64,000 bases of DNA from an uncultured Porphyromonadaceae bacterium (GTDB taxonomy: Bacteria; Bacteroidota; Bacteroidia; Bacteroidales; Muribaculaceae), in the NCBI GenBank assembly GCA_947174235.1, contig CAMWID010000005.1, positions 1 to 64,000 on the forward strand, written 5' to 3'. Below the pieces are notes generated by a model. That model was given only the letters and a program-made list of their open reading frames with translations. It did not search any database and was not told the origin of the DNA. The position numbers and the translations under genes are program-made. This document shows positions 51,038-59,297 of the stretch, piece by piece (position 1 is the stretch's first letter; each line of letters starts with the position of its first letter).

Positions 51038-52756
51038 ATGGCAACAATATCAAGAAAAGAATATAACAATCTTTTTGGCCCTACTGTGGGTGATAAGATT
51101 CGACTCGGCAATACAGATCTGTATGTTGAGATTGAGAAAGATCTCAGAACATATGGAGACGAGGTGGTCTACGGTGGCGGTAAAACCCTCCGTGACGGTA
51201 TGGGTCTGGCAAATGAATGCACAGAAAATGCAGGAAGCCTGGATCTTGTAATTACAAATGTCACTATTCTTGATCCATTGCTGGGTGTCATAAAGGCTGA
51301 TGTCGGAGTCAAGGATGGCAAAATTGCCGGCATCGGTAAGGCTGGGAATCCTAATGTGATGGAGGGTGTCTCTCCGGATCTTGTAACGGGTCCGTCGACA
51401 GATGCAATTTCCGGAGAGCATATGATCCTAACAGCTGCGGGCATCGACGGACATGTGCATTTCTGTTCACCGCAGCAGGCTATAAATTGCTTGTCGAATG
51501 GTATCACTACTTTGATCGGCGGTGGTGTCGGTCCGACTGACGGAACTAACGGCACCACTATCACTTCCGGAAAATGGAACATGGCAGAGATGCTTAAGTC
51601 AGCCGAAGGTCTTCCTATCAATGTCGGATTTTTGGGAAAAGGAAATATCACAGGTCATGAAAATCTAAGTGACCAGCTTGTGGCAGGTGCCTGCGGCTTC
51701 AAGATTCATGAGGACTGGGGATCCACTCCGGCTGCGATAAGAAGCTGTATGGAAGTGGCCGACAAATATGATGTGCAAGTAGCCATACATACGGACACTC
51801 TTAACGAAAGCGGATATGTGGAAGACACAATCGCGGCGATAGACGGCAGGACTATACATACCTACCATACGGAAGGTGCCGGTGGAGGCCATGCGCCGGA
51901 TCTCCTGAAAGTGGCATCTATGCCGAATGTGCTGCCTTCGTCCACGAATCCTACTCTGCCTTTTGGAATAAACTCGCAGGCTGAATTGTTTGACATGATC
52001 ATGGTATGTCATAATCTTAACCCTACGATCCCATCGGATGTGGCATTTGCCGAGAGCCGTGTGCGTCCGGAGACACAATCCGCAGAGAATATATTTCACG
52101 ATCTGGGTATAATCTCAATGGTGACATCTGATTCACAAGCTATGGGCAGGGTAGGAGAATCCTTTATGCGTACTTTCCAGATGGCTTCTTATATGAAGCA
52201 GGCGAGAGGCAAATTAAAAGAGGACGCAGAGGGGAATGATAATTTCCGTGTCTTGCGTTATCTTGCGCAGATTACTTTAAATCCTGCGATAACCTATGGA
52301 ATAAGCGACGTACTCGGATCGATTGCAAAAGGAAAAATGGCGGATCTTGTCTTATGGGAGCCTGCATTTTTCGGAGTCAAGCCGCAGCTTGTCATAAAGG
52401 GCGGTCTCATAAATTGGGCGAATATGGGAGATCCTAATTCTTCTCTTGTGACACCTCAGCCTAAGATAATGCGTCCGATGTTCGGAGCGGAAGGACAGGC
52501 GCTCCAAAACACCAGAATGAGTTTCGTATCACAGGCAGCCTATGAGAACGGTATAAAAGATAAACTTGGTCTTGAATCAATTATCTATCCAGTACATGGA
52601 GTCCGTCAGCTGTCGAAAGCTGATATGGTGCGCAACACGGCGACGCCACACATTGAAGTCAATCCCGAGACATTTGAAGTCACCGTAGATGGATATAAAG
52701 CATATGTGGCGCCTGCTAAAGAACTTCCGCTGGCACAGTTATATTGGTTCAGCTGA
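51038..52756 (+). CDS. ureC: Urease subunit alpha
   Basis: FGPTVGDKIRLGNTDL, GIDGHVHF, GFKIHEDWGS, HTYHTEGAGGGHAPD, TSDSQAMGR. Confidence 0.98.
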   Translation: MATISRKEYNNLFGPTVGDKIRLGNTDLYVEIEKDLRTYGDEVVYGGGKTLRDGMGLANECTENAGSLDLVITNVTILDPLLGVIKADVGVKDGKIAGIGKAGNPNVMEGVSPDLVTGPSTDAISGEHMILTAAGIDGHVHFCSPQQAINCLSNGITTLIGGGVGPTDGTNGTTITSGKWNMAEMLKSAEGLPINVGFLGKGNITGHENLSDQLVAGACGFKIHEDWGSTPAAIRSCMEVADKYDVQVAIHTDTLNESGYVEDTIAAIDGRTIHTYHTEGAGGGHAPDLLKVASMPNVLPSSTNPTLPFGINSQAELFDMIMVCHNLNPTIPSDVAFAESRVRPETQSAENIFHDLGIISMVTSDSQAMGRVGESFMRTFQMASYMKQARGKLKEDAEGNDNFRVLRYLAQITLNPAITYGISDVLGSIAKGKMADLVLWEPAFFGVKPQLVIKGGLINWANMGDPNSSLVTPQPKIMRPMFGAEGQALQNTRMSFVSQAAYENGIKDKLGLESIIYPVHGVRQLSKADMVRNTATPHIEVNPETFEVTVDGYKAYVAPAKELPLAQLYWFS

Positions 52757-52796
52757 ATCTTCATGCGGTGAGATAAAGACAAATCTTATAATAATG

Positions 52797-52833
52797 AACC
52801 GGGGAGAATCCCTATGGTCTCTCCCCGGTTTTT
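52797..52833 (+). terminator. Terminator/attenuator-like hairpin between ureC and ureE
   Basis: aaccggggaga-N12-tctccccggtt followed by TTT (ttttt across the stem end). Confidence 0.7.
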
Positions 52834-52849
52834 CCCTATAGACAGAACT

Positions 52850-53515
52850 ATGAAAATTTATACTTCCATACTTGGCAATATCAATCATTCGGAAGAATGG
52901 GCAGATAAATTAAAGAAAGCCGAAATAGACTATATATTCCTTGACCAATGGACAGCCCAGAAGTCACGTTTCCTGGGTAAGGGTGTAAGCGGTGCGGAAT
53001 ATCCTATCGCTCTTGCAAGGCATTCCCAGATCGTCGACGGAGATATAATAGATTACGATCCTGAATCCAATAAAGCGTCAGTATTGAGGATAGAACTAAA
53101 TCCGGTACTTGTAATTGATATGAGTGGACTTGTGGAGATGGATCCCCGCGCGATAATACGTATCTCAGTGGAACTCGGACATGCCATAGGCAATCAGCAT
53201 TGGCCTGCCGTAGTCAAAGAAACTAAAGTGTATGTGCCGTTGACAGTAGACAAGAAGGTTATGGAATCTGTAATGGAAACACATCACATAGAAGGGATCA
53301 CATATGAATTTCAGAAGGGTATGGAGATAATTCCGTATCTCGCGCCCCATGAGATCAGAAGATTGTTTGGCGGCGCGGGGCAGGAAAGCCATAGCCATGA
53401 TCATGATCACATCGTACATTATGATCCATCGCATCACCACCACCATCATGACGGTCATAAAGGAGGAGGTGGAATACATCAAAATAAGATGCCTGATAAT
53501 TGTGGGTGTAACTAA
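52850..53515 (+). CDS. ureE: Urease accessory protein UreE with His-rich tail
   Basis: MKIYTSILGNINHSEEW...; C-terminus SHSHDHDHIVHYDPSHHHHHHDGHK. ATG at 52850 preferred over 52814. Confidence 0.92.
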   Translation: MKIYTSILGNINHSEEWADKLKKAEIDYIFLDQWTAQKSRFLGKGVSGAEYPIALARHSQIVDGDIIDYDPESNKASVLRIELNPVLVIDMSGLVEMDPRAIIRISVELGHAIGNQHWPAVVKETKVYVPLTVDKKVMESVMETHHIEGITYEFQKGMEIIPYLAPHEIRRLFGGAGQESHSHDHDHIVHYDPSHHHHHHDGHKGGGGIHQNKMPDNCGCN

Positions 53516-53527
53516 AATATTTAGATC

Positions 53528-54226
53528 ATGGGTGATAATTCCGATGTTATCAGGGTAATGCGATTGCTCCAATTTACGGATTCGACCTTTCCTGTAGGAA
53601 CATTCTCATTTTCCAACGGTCTTGAGACCGCATCATTAGAAAAAATAGTGACTGACGCCAAAACGCTTGAAGATTTTGCAAGGTCGCAGTCAAGACAAGC
53701 GGCTTTCAGTGATGGAGTGGCGGCTTTACAGGCACATAGGGCTTTCCTGAGAGGAGACTATCCTTATTGTAAAAAGTGTGATAGTTATCTGATGATGTTT
53801 AAAATGAATACCGAGTCGCGCATGATGATCACGAGAATGGGTAAGAAACTTGCGGAACTCGGGGTTAAGCTGTTTGATGAGCCGGTGATAAAAATGTGGC
53901 TGGAGGATATACGGTCCGATAAAACCCCGGGGACATATCCTGTGGCTCAAGGGATAATTTTCGCAGCGGCAGGAATAGGGGAGAGGGAACTCTTTTGTTC
54001 GCATCAATATGGCATTGTCAACATGGTTCTGAGCGCAGCTCTCAGGTGTGTGAGAGTTTCTCACTATGACACCCAACTTATTCTTGAAAAGATGGCAACG
54101 GAAGTGGATCAGCTTTATAATCAGGCATCGCAGATGGATCTTCAAGACATGAATGCCTTTTTCCCGGAACTTGATATTCTGGCATCCCTTCATGAAAAGG
54201 GAAATATGCGGATGTTTATGAATTGA
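53528..54226 (+). CDS. ureF: Urease accessory protein UreF
   Basis: LLQFTDSTFPVGTFSFSNGLETA...; between ureE and ureG. Confidence 0.93.
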   Translation: MGDNSDVIRVMRLLQFTDSTFPVGTFSFSNGLETASLEKIVTDAKTLEDFARSQSRQAAFSDGVAALQAHRAFLRGDYPYCKKCDSYLMMFKMNTESRMMITRMGKKLAELGVKLFDEPVIKMWLEDIRSDKTPGTYPVAQGIIFAAAGIGERELFCSHQYGIVNMVLSAALRCVRVSHYDTQLILEKMATEVDQLYNQASQMDLQDMNAFFPELDILASLHEKGNMRMFMN

Positions 54227-54311
54227 AGAGTAAAAAGAAAGTTTGTGTGTCAAATTATATGGCAACGGGAATCATTATTAATAAATTAATTCTCTAATCT
54301 TTGAAAATATT

Positions 54312-54941
54312 ATGTCAAATACCTGTAGAATCGGTATCGGTGGACCTGTTGGATCCGGTAAAACCGCACTTATAGAAGCCATAACCCCACGTCTTCTTGA
54401 ACTTGGGCAAAAGGTGCTTATCATCACAAATGATATAGTCACTACAGAAGATGCCAAACATGTAAGAAAAACACTGAAAGGGATTCTGATGGAAGACAAA
54501 ATAATAGGAGTGGAAACAGGGGCATGCCCCCATACCGCCGTAAGGGAAGATCCGTCGATGAACATAGCGGCTGTGGAAGAGATGGAGGCAAAATTTCCGG
54601 ATACCGATATAGTCCTTATAGAAAGCGGAGGTGACAATCTTACTCTCACTTTTTCTCCGGCACTTGTGGATTTCTTCATTTATGTGATTGATGTTGCTGC
54701 CGGGGACAAGATCCCACGGAAGGATGGCCCCGGAATTTCCCAAAGTGATATTCTGGTGATCAATAAGACGGATCTCGCTCCGTATGTACACGCCGATCTT
54801 AATGTAATGGATCATGATTCAAAACTCATGAGACCGGGAAAACCATTTGTGTTTACAAACTGTATGACCGGAGAAGGTGTGGACGAACTTGTAGATCTTA
54901 TATTTAAAATGGCTTTGTTTGACAAAGCGGAAAACAAATAA
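54312..54941 (+). CDS. ureG: Urease accessory GTPase UreG
   Basis: [48 protein letters not shown]. Confidence 0.97.
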   Translation: MSNTCRIGIGGPVGSGKTALIEAITPRLLELGQKVLIITNDIVTTEDAKHVRKTLKGILMEDKIIGVETGACPHTAVREDPSMNIAAVEEMEAKFPDTDIVLIESGGDNLTLTFSPALVDFFIYVIDVAAGDKIPRKDGPGISQSDILVINKTDLAPYVHADLNVMDHDSKLMRPGKPFVFTNCMTGEGVDELVDLIFKMALFDKAENK

Positions 54942-54946
54942 TTCCT

Positions 54947-55900
54947 ATGATTGCGCAAATAAAAGAGAAGACAGCTGCTCCGGAAGTAGATTTCTCCAAG
55001 GCGCGTGAGATGGGGAGGTATCTTGCCGAGCCGGAAGCCATGTATGTAGGCGCCCCCGGCAAACACGGGTATCTTCGTCTTGGGTTTGAGCTTGACAATT
55101 GTGGAAAAAGCATACTGAGAGATCTTGACAGAAGACATCCGTTGATTGTGCAGCAGGAACTGTATTTTGATGAGGGAATGCCGGAAATGCCTTGCGTGTA
55201 CATCTTGTCGTCCGGAGGTCCGAATGTGGATGGCGACCGTTATCAGCAGGACATAACTGTAAAGCAAGGCGCTTTTGCTCATGTGGCGACCGGTGCGGCT
55301 ACAAAATTGGCAGAAATGAGATATAATTATTCAGGGCTGATTCAGAATATTGTGCTTGAGGATAATGCGTATCTTGAATTCCTTCCTGAGCCTGTCATCC
55401 CCTGTAGGCATACCCGTTTTATCTCTGATACCAGATTATGTGTCGCTGAGAGTGCCACAGTTGTTTATTCTGAGATCTTTATGGGCGGAAGGAAATATTA
55501 TAATGACGGGGAACTTTTTGAATATGATATCCTATCGGTCTGCTCCCATGGGGAAAGACCTGACGGGACTCAACTTTTTCGTGAAAAGTTTGTAATTGAT
55601 CCGAATTTATATAATCCCAGAAATCTTGGCGTGATGGGGGATTTTGATGTATTTGCCAACGTCATTGTCATGACTCCTCCAGACATGGCGGAAGATATAT
55701 ATAATAATACAACCGTTTTTATAGATAAGAAAAATATGATCGCGGCAGGAATCACAAAACTGCCTTTTTCTGCCGGACTATTGTATAAAGTTATCGGCTC
55801 CGAACCCGGTCCTGTAAAAAAAATGGTAAGGGAGTTTGCAAGTTCTGTAAGAACCGCAGTGAAAGGGAAGCCGATACCTCCCGAATTTCCATGGCGCTGA
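54947..55900 (+). CDS. ureD: Urease accessory protein UreD/UreH
   Basis: ILSSGGPNVDGDRYQQDITVKQGAFAHVATGAATKLAEM...LEFLPEPVIPCRHTRF. Confidence 0.92.
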   Translation: MIAQIKEKTAAPEVDFSKAREMGRYLAEPEAMYVGAPGKHGYLRLGFELDNCGKSILRDLDRRHPLIVQQELYFDEGMPEMPCVYILSSGGPNVDGDRYQQDITVKQGAFAHVATGAATKLAEMRYNYSGLIQNIVLEDNAYLEFLPEPVIPCRHTRFISDTRLCVAESATVVYSEIFMGGRKYYNDGELFEYDILSVCSHGERPDGTQLFREKFVIDPNLYNPRNLGVMGDFDVFANVIVMTPPDMAEDIYNNTTVFIDKKNMIAAGITKLPFSAGLLYKVIGSEPGPVKKMVREFASSVRTAVKGKPIPPEFPWR

Positions 55901-55951
55901 ATAAAGTGACCGCAAAAGTCAGTATTTCAAGACTTTTGCGGTCACTTTATT
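55900..55951. terminator. Strong terminator at the end of the urease operon
   Basis: aataaagtgaccgcaaaagtc-N10-gacttttgcggtcactttatt, perfect 21-bp arms starting at the ureD stop codon. Confidence 0.85.
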
Positions 55952-56001
55952 TGCTCAGAGATCAGTTTGGCATATACATGCTCTAAATTTTATAGAAATA
56001 T

Positions 56002-56799
56002 CTACAGAAGATTAAAATTGTCAGCGTCTCTCCATGCTGGAAATTTATCACGAAATGCATTCAGGTCGTCCTGCCTTAGTGTTGCATAGCGAATGTCGCT
56101 GTCGTTAATTGAAACGGTGATATCCTTACCTTTATAATCGATGGCAGTAGCGCAACCATTGTAGTTGAATCCTTTTTTATCAGAACCCTTACAGTTGACA
56201 CCACATACATATGACTGATTTTCTATTGCCCTTGCATATAGGAGTTTGTGCCATGCGTCAATTCGAGACGCAGGCCAGTTTGCCACCGCTATCAGCAGAT
56301 CATATCCATTTCTGACATTTCGGCACCATATCGGGAATCTGAGATCATAGCAGATGATGACTGCTATATTCCAACCCCGATAGCGTACTGTCATTCTGTA
56401 ATCTCCCGGGGAGAACAGCTTGTCTTCCCCCGCCATTGAAAAAAGGTGGCGTTTATCAGAAAAATATTCATCTCCGGAGGGTTCCAGAAAGAAAGCCCTG
56501 TTAGACAGCAAGCCTCCCGTATCTGCTATAAAGCTTCCTGTTATAGCGACGTTATATTTTTTAGAAAGATTCCGCAGCATGCCTATTGTCTTTCCTGAAT
56601 TTTTTTCAGAGAGGATCCTCACATGTTCTTTATCCTCACCAGAAGGGAATCCTGTTGAAAATGTTTCAGGCAGAATGACAAGATCTGTTTGCGGATGAAC
56701 GTTTGAAAGCTCTTTTTCAAATGTTTTAAAATTTATAGCCTTGTCTTCCCATTTAATTTCCAATGGGATCATGGCAATCTTCAGGTTATTGTGATTCAC
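56002..56799 (-). CDS. Carbon-nitrogen (nitrilase-superfamily) hydrolase, omega-amidase-like
   Basis: DLVILPETFSTGFPSG, DKRHLFSMAGEDKLFSPG, VIICYDLRFPIWCRN. Confidence 0.87.
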   Translation of the reverse strand: MNHNNLKIAMIPLEIKWEDKAINFKTFEKELSNVHPQTDLVILPETFSTGFPSGEDKEHVRILSEKNSGKTIGMLRNLSKKYNVAITGSFIADTGGLLSNRAFFLEPSGDEYFSDKRHLFSMAGEDKLFSPGDYRMTVRYRGWNIAVIICYDLRFPIWCRNVRNGYDLLIAVANWPASRIDAWHKLLYARAIENQSYVCGVNCKGSDKKGFNYNGCATAIDYKGKDITVSINDSDIRYATLRQDDLNAFRDKFPAWRDADNFNLL

Positions 56800-56802
56800 G
56801 GT

Positions 56803-57348
56803 TCAAGCTTTAAATTTTTCAGGATACAGAGCTCCATCACCATAGGATGAATAGTAGCCGCGGATGTATTCCATATCTTTTTCAATGTTATTAGAGGGAA
56901 TATATTCGTCTTTTATGACAATGTCTTTATGTTTATAATCAATATATCCCAATTGTATCGGCACCTTCGCTCGATACGCTATGTAGAGAAATCCGGTATG
57001 CCATTTCTCTGTGAGGCTCCTTGTCCCTTCCGGAGTGACCGCGAGATTTACATATTTTCTTGTGGAAAACATTTGTATGACCCGATCTGTAAGGGATTCG
57101 CCATTTTTCTTACGTGGAACCGGAATCCCTCCGAGACTTCTGAGCAGATATTTAAGAGGGAAGAAAAACCAAAACTCTTTCATAAGAAAATTGGCTTCCC
57201 TTCCCAATGATTTATATGCAAAAAGACCAAGAATGAAGTCCCAGTTGGAGGTGTGAGGAGCCACGCATATGACGCATTTTTCGCGATAGGGTGCCGTTAT
57301 ATCAACTTTCCAACCGGAAAGCTTTAGAATTTTTTTCCAAAGATTCAT
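56803..57348 (-). CDS. 1-acyl-glycerol-3-phosphate acyltransferase-like protein
   Basis: CVAPHTSNWDFILGLFA (HX4D), LAVTPEGTRSLTEKWHTGF. Confidence 0.82.
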   Translation of the reverse strand: MNLWKKILKLSGWKVDITAPYREKCVICVAPHTSNWDFILGLFAYKSLGREANFLMKEFWFFFPLKYLLRSLGGIPVPRKKNGESLTDRVIQMFSTRKYVNLAVTPEGTRSLTEKWHTGFLYIAYRAKVPIQLGYIDYKHKDIVIKDEYIPSNNIEKDMEYIRGYYSSYGDGALYPEKFKA

Positions 57349-57375
57349 TGTCAGTCTCCGTTACGTGTATGCCTG

Positions 57376-57738
57376 TCAGCCGGCTATTTCTTTTTTGTTC
57401 TGTTCTTTTACAGCCTGAGGTATTGCGGCGTTAAAGATTTTGAGGGCAGCCTCTACTTCTTTTGAGAAGTCATCATTTATCTTTACAAAAAGTTTCTTGT
57501 AGAAACCTTTTTTCTCGGCAGAGTATTCTTTGATGTCGACAAAAGCTTTCACGCCCTTGTCAAAAGTGACGTTGGCGTTGCTTTGTGCTGCCCCTACAGC
57601 CCCGAGAACTTGTTCGATGGCTTTTGCTATAGCGTTCCTGTCAACTCCATCCACGTTGTAATAGGTGGACATCATCGCTTCACATGCCGAAGCTCCTATA
57701 GCTTCAACATATTTCTTAAATTCACGTTTGTTTGCCAT
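57376..57738 (-). CDS. Hypothetical protein
   Basis: 120-aa complete ORF with plausible coding bias; no family recognised. Confidence 0.7.
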   Translation of the reverse strand: MANKREFKKYVEAIGASACEAMMSTYYNVDGVDRNAIAKAIEQVLGAVGAAQSNANVTFDKGVKAFVDIKEYSAEKKGFYKKLFVKINDDFSKEVEAALKIFNAAIPQAVKEQNKKEIAG

Positions 57739-57827
57739 ATCTTTTATATTAAAAAAAGTCTTGATATTTATATAACATAAATATCCTTGGATTTATTGAA
57801 AATTCCGTGAGGAAATTTTCTTTTCCA

Positions 57828-59297
57828 TCAGTCTCGTCTTTCTTTTCTTGCAGCATCTATTCTGAGGAGTATGAACAAAAGTATTGTAAAGCCCCATAAG
57901 GCTGATCCGCCATAACTGAAAAAGGGTAGAGGGATACCTATCACCGGACATAATCCGATTACCATACCGATATTTATGCAAAGATGAAATATCAAAAAGG
58001 AAACCACACAGTAGGCGTATACCCTTCCGAATGCTGTACGCTGTCTCTCCGCTATGTATATCAGACGTAGTACGAATGACAGGAAAACAGCAAGAACGGC
58101 AGTTGAGCCGATAAACCCTTCTTCTTCTCCAATAGTGCAGAATATAAAGTCTGTGTGTTGTTCGGGCACATATTTTAGTTTGGTCTGTGTCCCGTTGAGG
58201 AAACCTTTGCCTGCTATGCCTCCGGAACCGATGGCGATCTTTGATTGATTGACATTATATCCTGCTCCCCTTAAATCCTCTTCAATCCCGAGCGCTACTT
58301 TTATACGGGTCTGCTGGTGTGGCTCAAGAACATTCCCGAATACATAATTGACGGAAAAGAGGAATAATACGGATATTAATGCGAACGAGACTGTGACAAG
58401 AAATTTCTTGATCTTATGATGCAACATGGCAAGAAGCGTATAGACCATAGCCAGTCCTAATATGGAACAAAAATATATCGTTCCATTTATTGTCACGCCG
58501 CATAATGATAAAACAGACACGATCAATGCTGATCCGATAAATCCGATGATAACGTTCCTTGAAATAATGAAATCCCTGCAGTAGAACACTAACATGAGGG
58601 AATATATTAGTATTATGAATATAAATACGGAGAACTCACCCACAGGGATGTCAAGGATCAATGGTTCCGCGAATTTTACCGCCACCACGAAGTATAAGAC
58701 CGCACAAAACACTGAAAACAGGACCAATCCACTCATCCCCTCTCTGTAAAGGACGAAAATGAGTGAAAAATAAACCAGAGCGCTTCCAGTCTCCTTCTGA
58801 AGGAGGATAAGGCATATGGGAAGAAAAATGATGATGAGTGCCCTGAAATAGTTACTTATTTTTGCATTAAGAGAGAAATTATAAGAATTGAAAAGCCTTG
58901 CAAGGGCGAGAGCTGTCGCAAACTTTCCAAATTCGGCAGGCTGGAGACTTACCGGTCCGAATACAAGCCATGATCTTGATCCCTTTATGTCAGGTGCGAG
59001 AAATATAGTCGCTATAAGAATCAGGATTACTATTCCGTATATGGGGTATGCATAGGCTTCATACAGCCGAGAGTCAAGAAGAAGTATAATTCCCCCGATT
59101 ATAAGAGACAGACCGATCCATAGAAACTGCTTTCCCGAGAATTCGGCAAAATCGAAAATGCTGGCGTTGTCAAAATCATAGCTCGCCGCATAAATGCTGA
59201 CCGCACCTGCTGACACAAGCAGGATGTACATAAAAATCGTGATCCAGTCAAGCGACCGGAACACGGATATATTTGCTTCAGTGTTTTTTGACTCCAC
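57828..59297 (-). CDS. rodA: Rod shape-determining SEDS glycosyltransferase RodA
   Basis: SRSWLVFGPVSLQPAEFGKFATALALA, GIAGKGFLNGTQTKLKYVPEQHTDFIFCTIGEE, GIPLPFFSYGGSAL. Confidence 0.95.
   Translation of the reverse strand: MESKNTEANISVFRSLDWITIFMYILLVSAGAVSIYAASYDFDNASIFDFAEFSGKQFLWIGLSLIIGGIILLLDSRLYEAYAYPIYGIVILILIATIFLAPDIKGSRSWLVFGPVSLQPAEFGKFATALALARLFNSYNFSLNAKISNYFRALIIIFLPICLILLQKETGSALVYFSLIFVLYREGMSGLVLFSVFCAVLYFVVAVKFAEPLILDIPVGEFSVFIFIILIYSLMLVFYCRDFIISRNVIIGFIGSALIVSVLSLCGVTINGTIYFCSILGLAMVYTLLAMLHHKIKKFLVTVSFALISVLFLFSVNYVFGNVLEPHQQTRIKVALGIEEDLRGAGYNVNQSKIAIGSGGIAGKGFLNGTQTKLKYVPEQHTDFIFCTIGEEEGFIGSTAVLAVFLSFVLRLIYIAERQRTAFGRVYAYCVVSFLIFHLCINIGMVIGLCPVIGIPLPFFSYGGSALWGFTILLFILLRIDAARKERRD

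Noticed and set aside
53420-53460. CAC/CAT repeat as a microsatellite or CRISPR-like repeat
   Set aside because: It is the in-frame His-rich UreE tail; no spacer structure.
53165-53572. 135-aa minus-strand ORF
   Set aside because: Antisense to UreE, including its His-codon repeat, which gives an artificial Met/Val-rich translation.
54812-55282. 156-aa minus-strand ORF
   Set aside because: Antisense across ureG/ureD; no start context or family.
56002-56799. Nitrilase-like hydrolase as part of the urease operon
   Set aside because: Opposite strand and separated by the 55900-55951 terminator; catalytic family unrelated to urease maturation.
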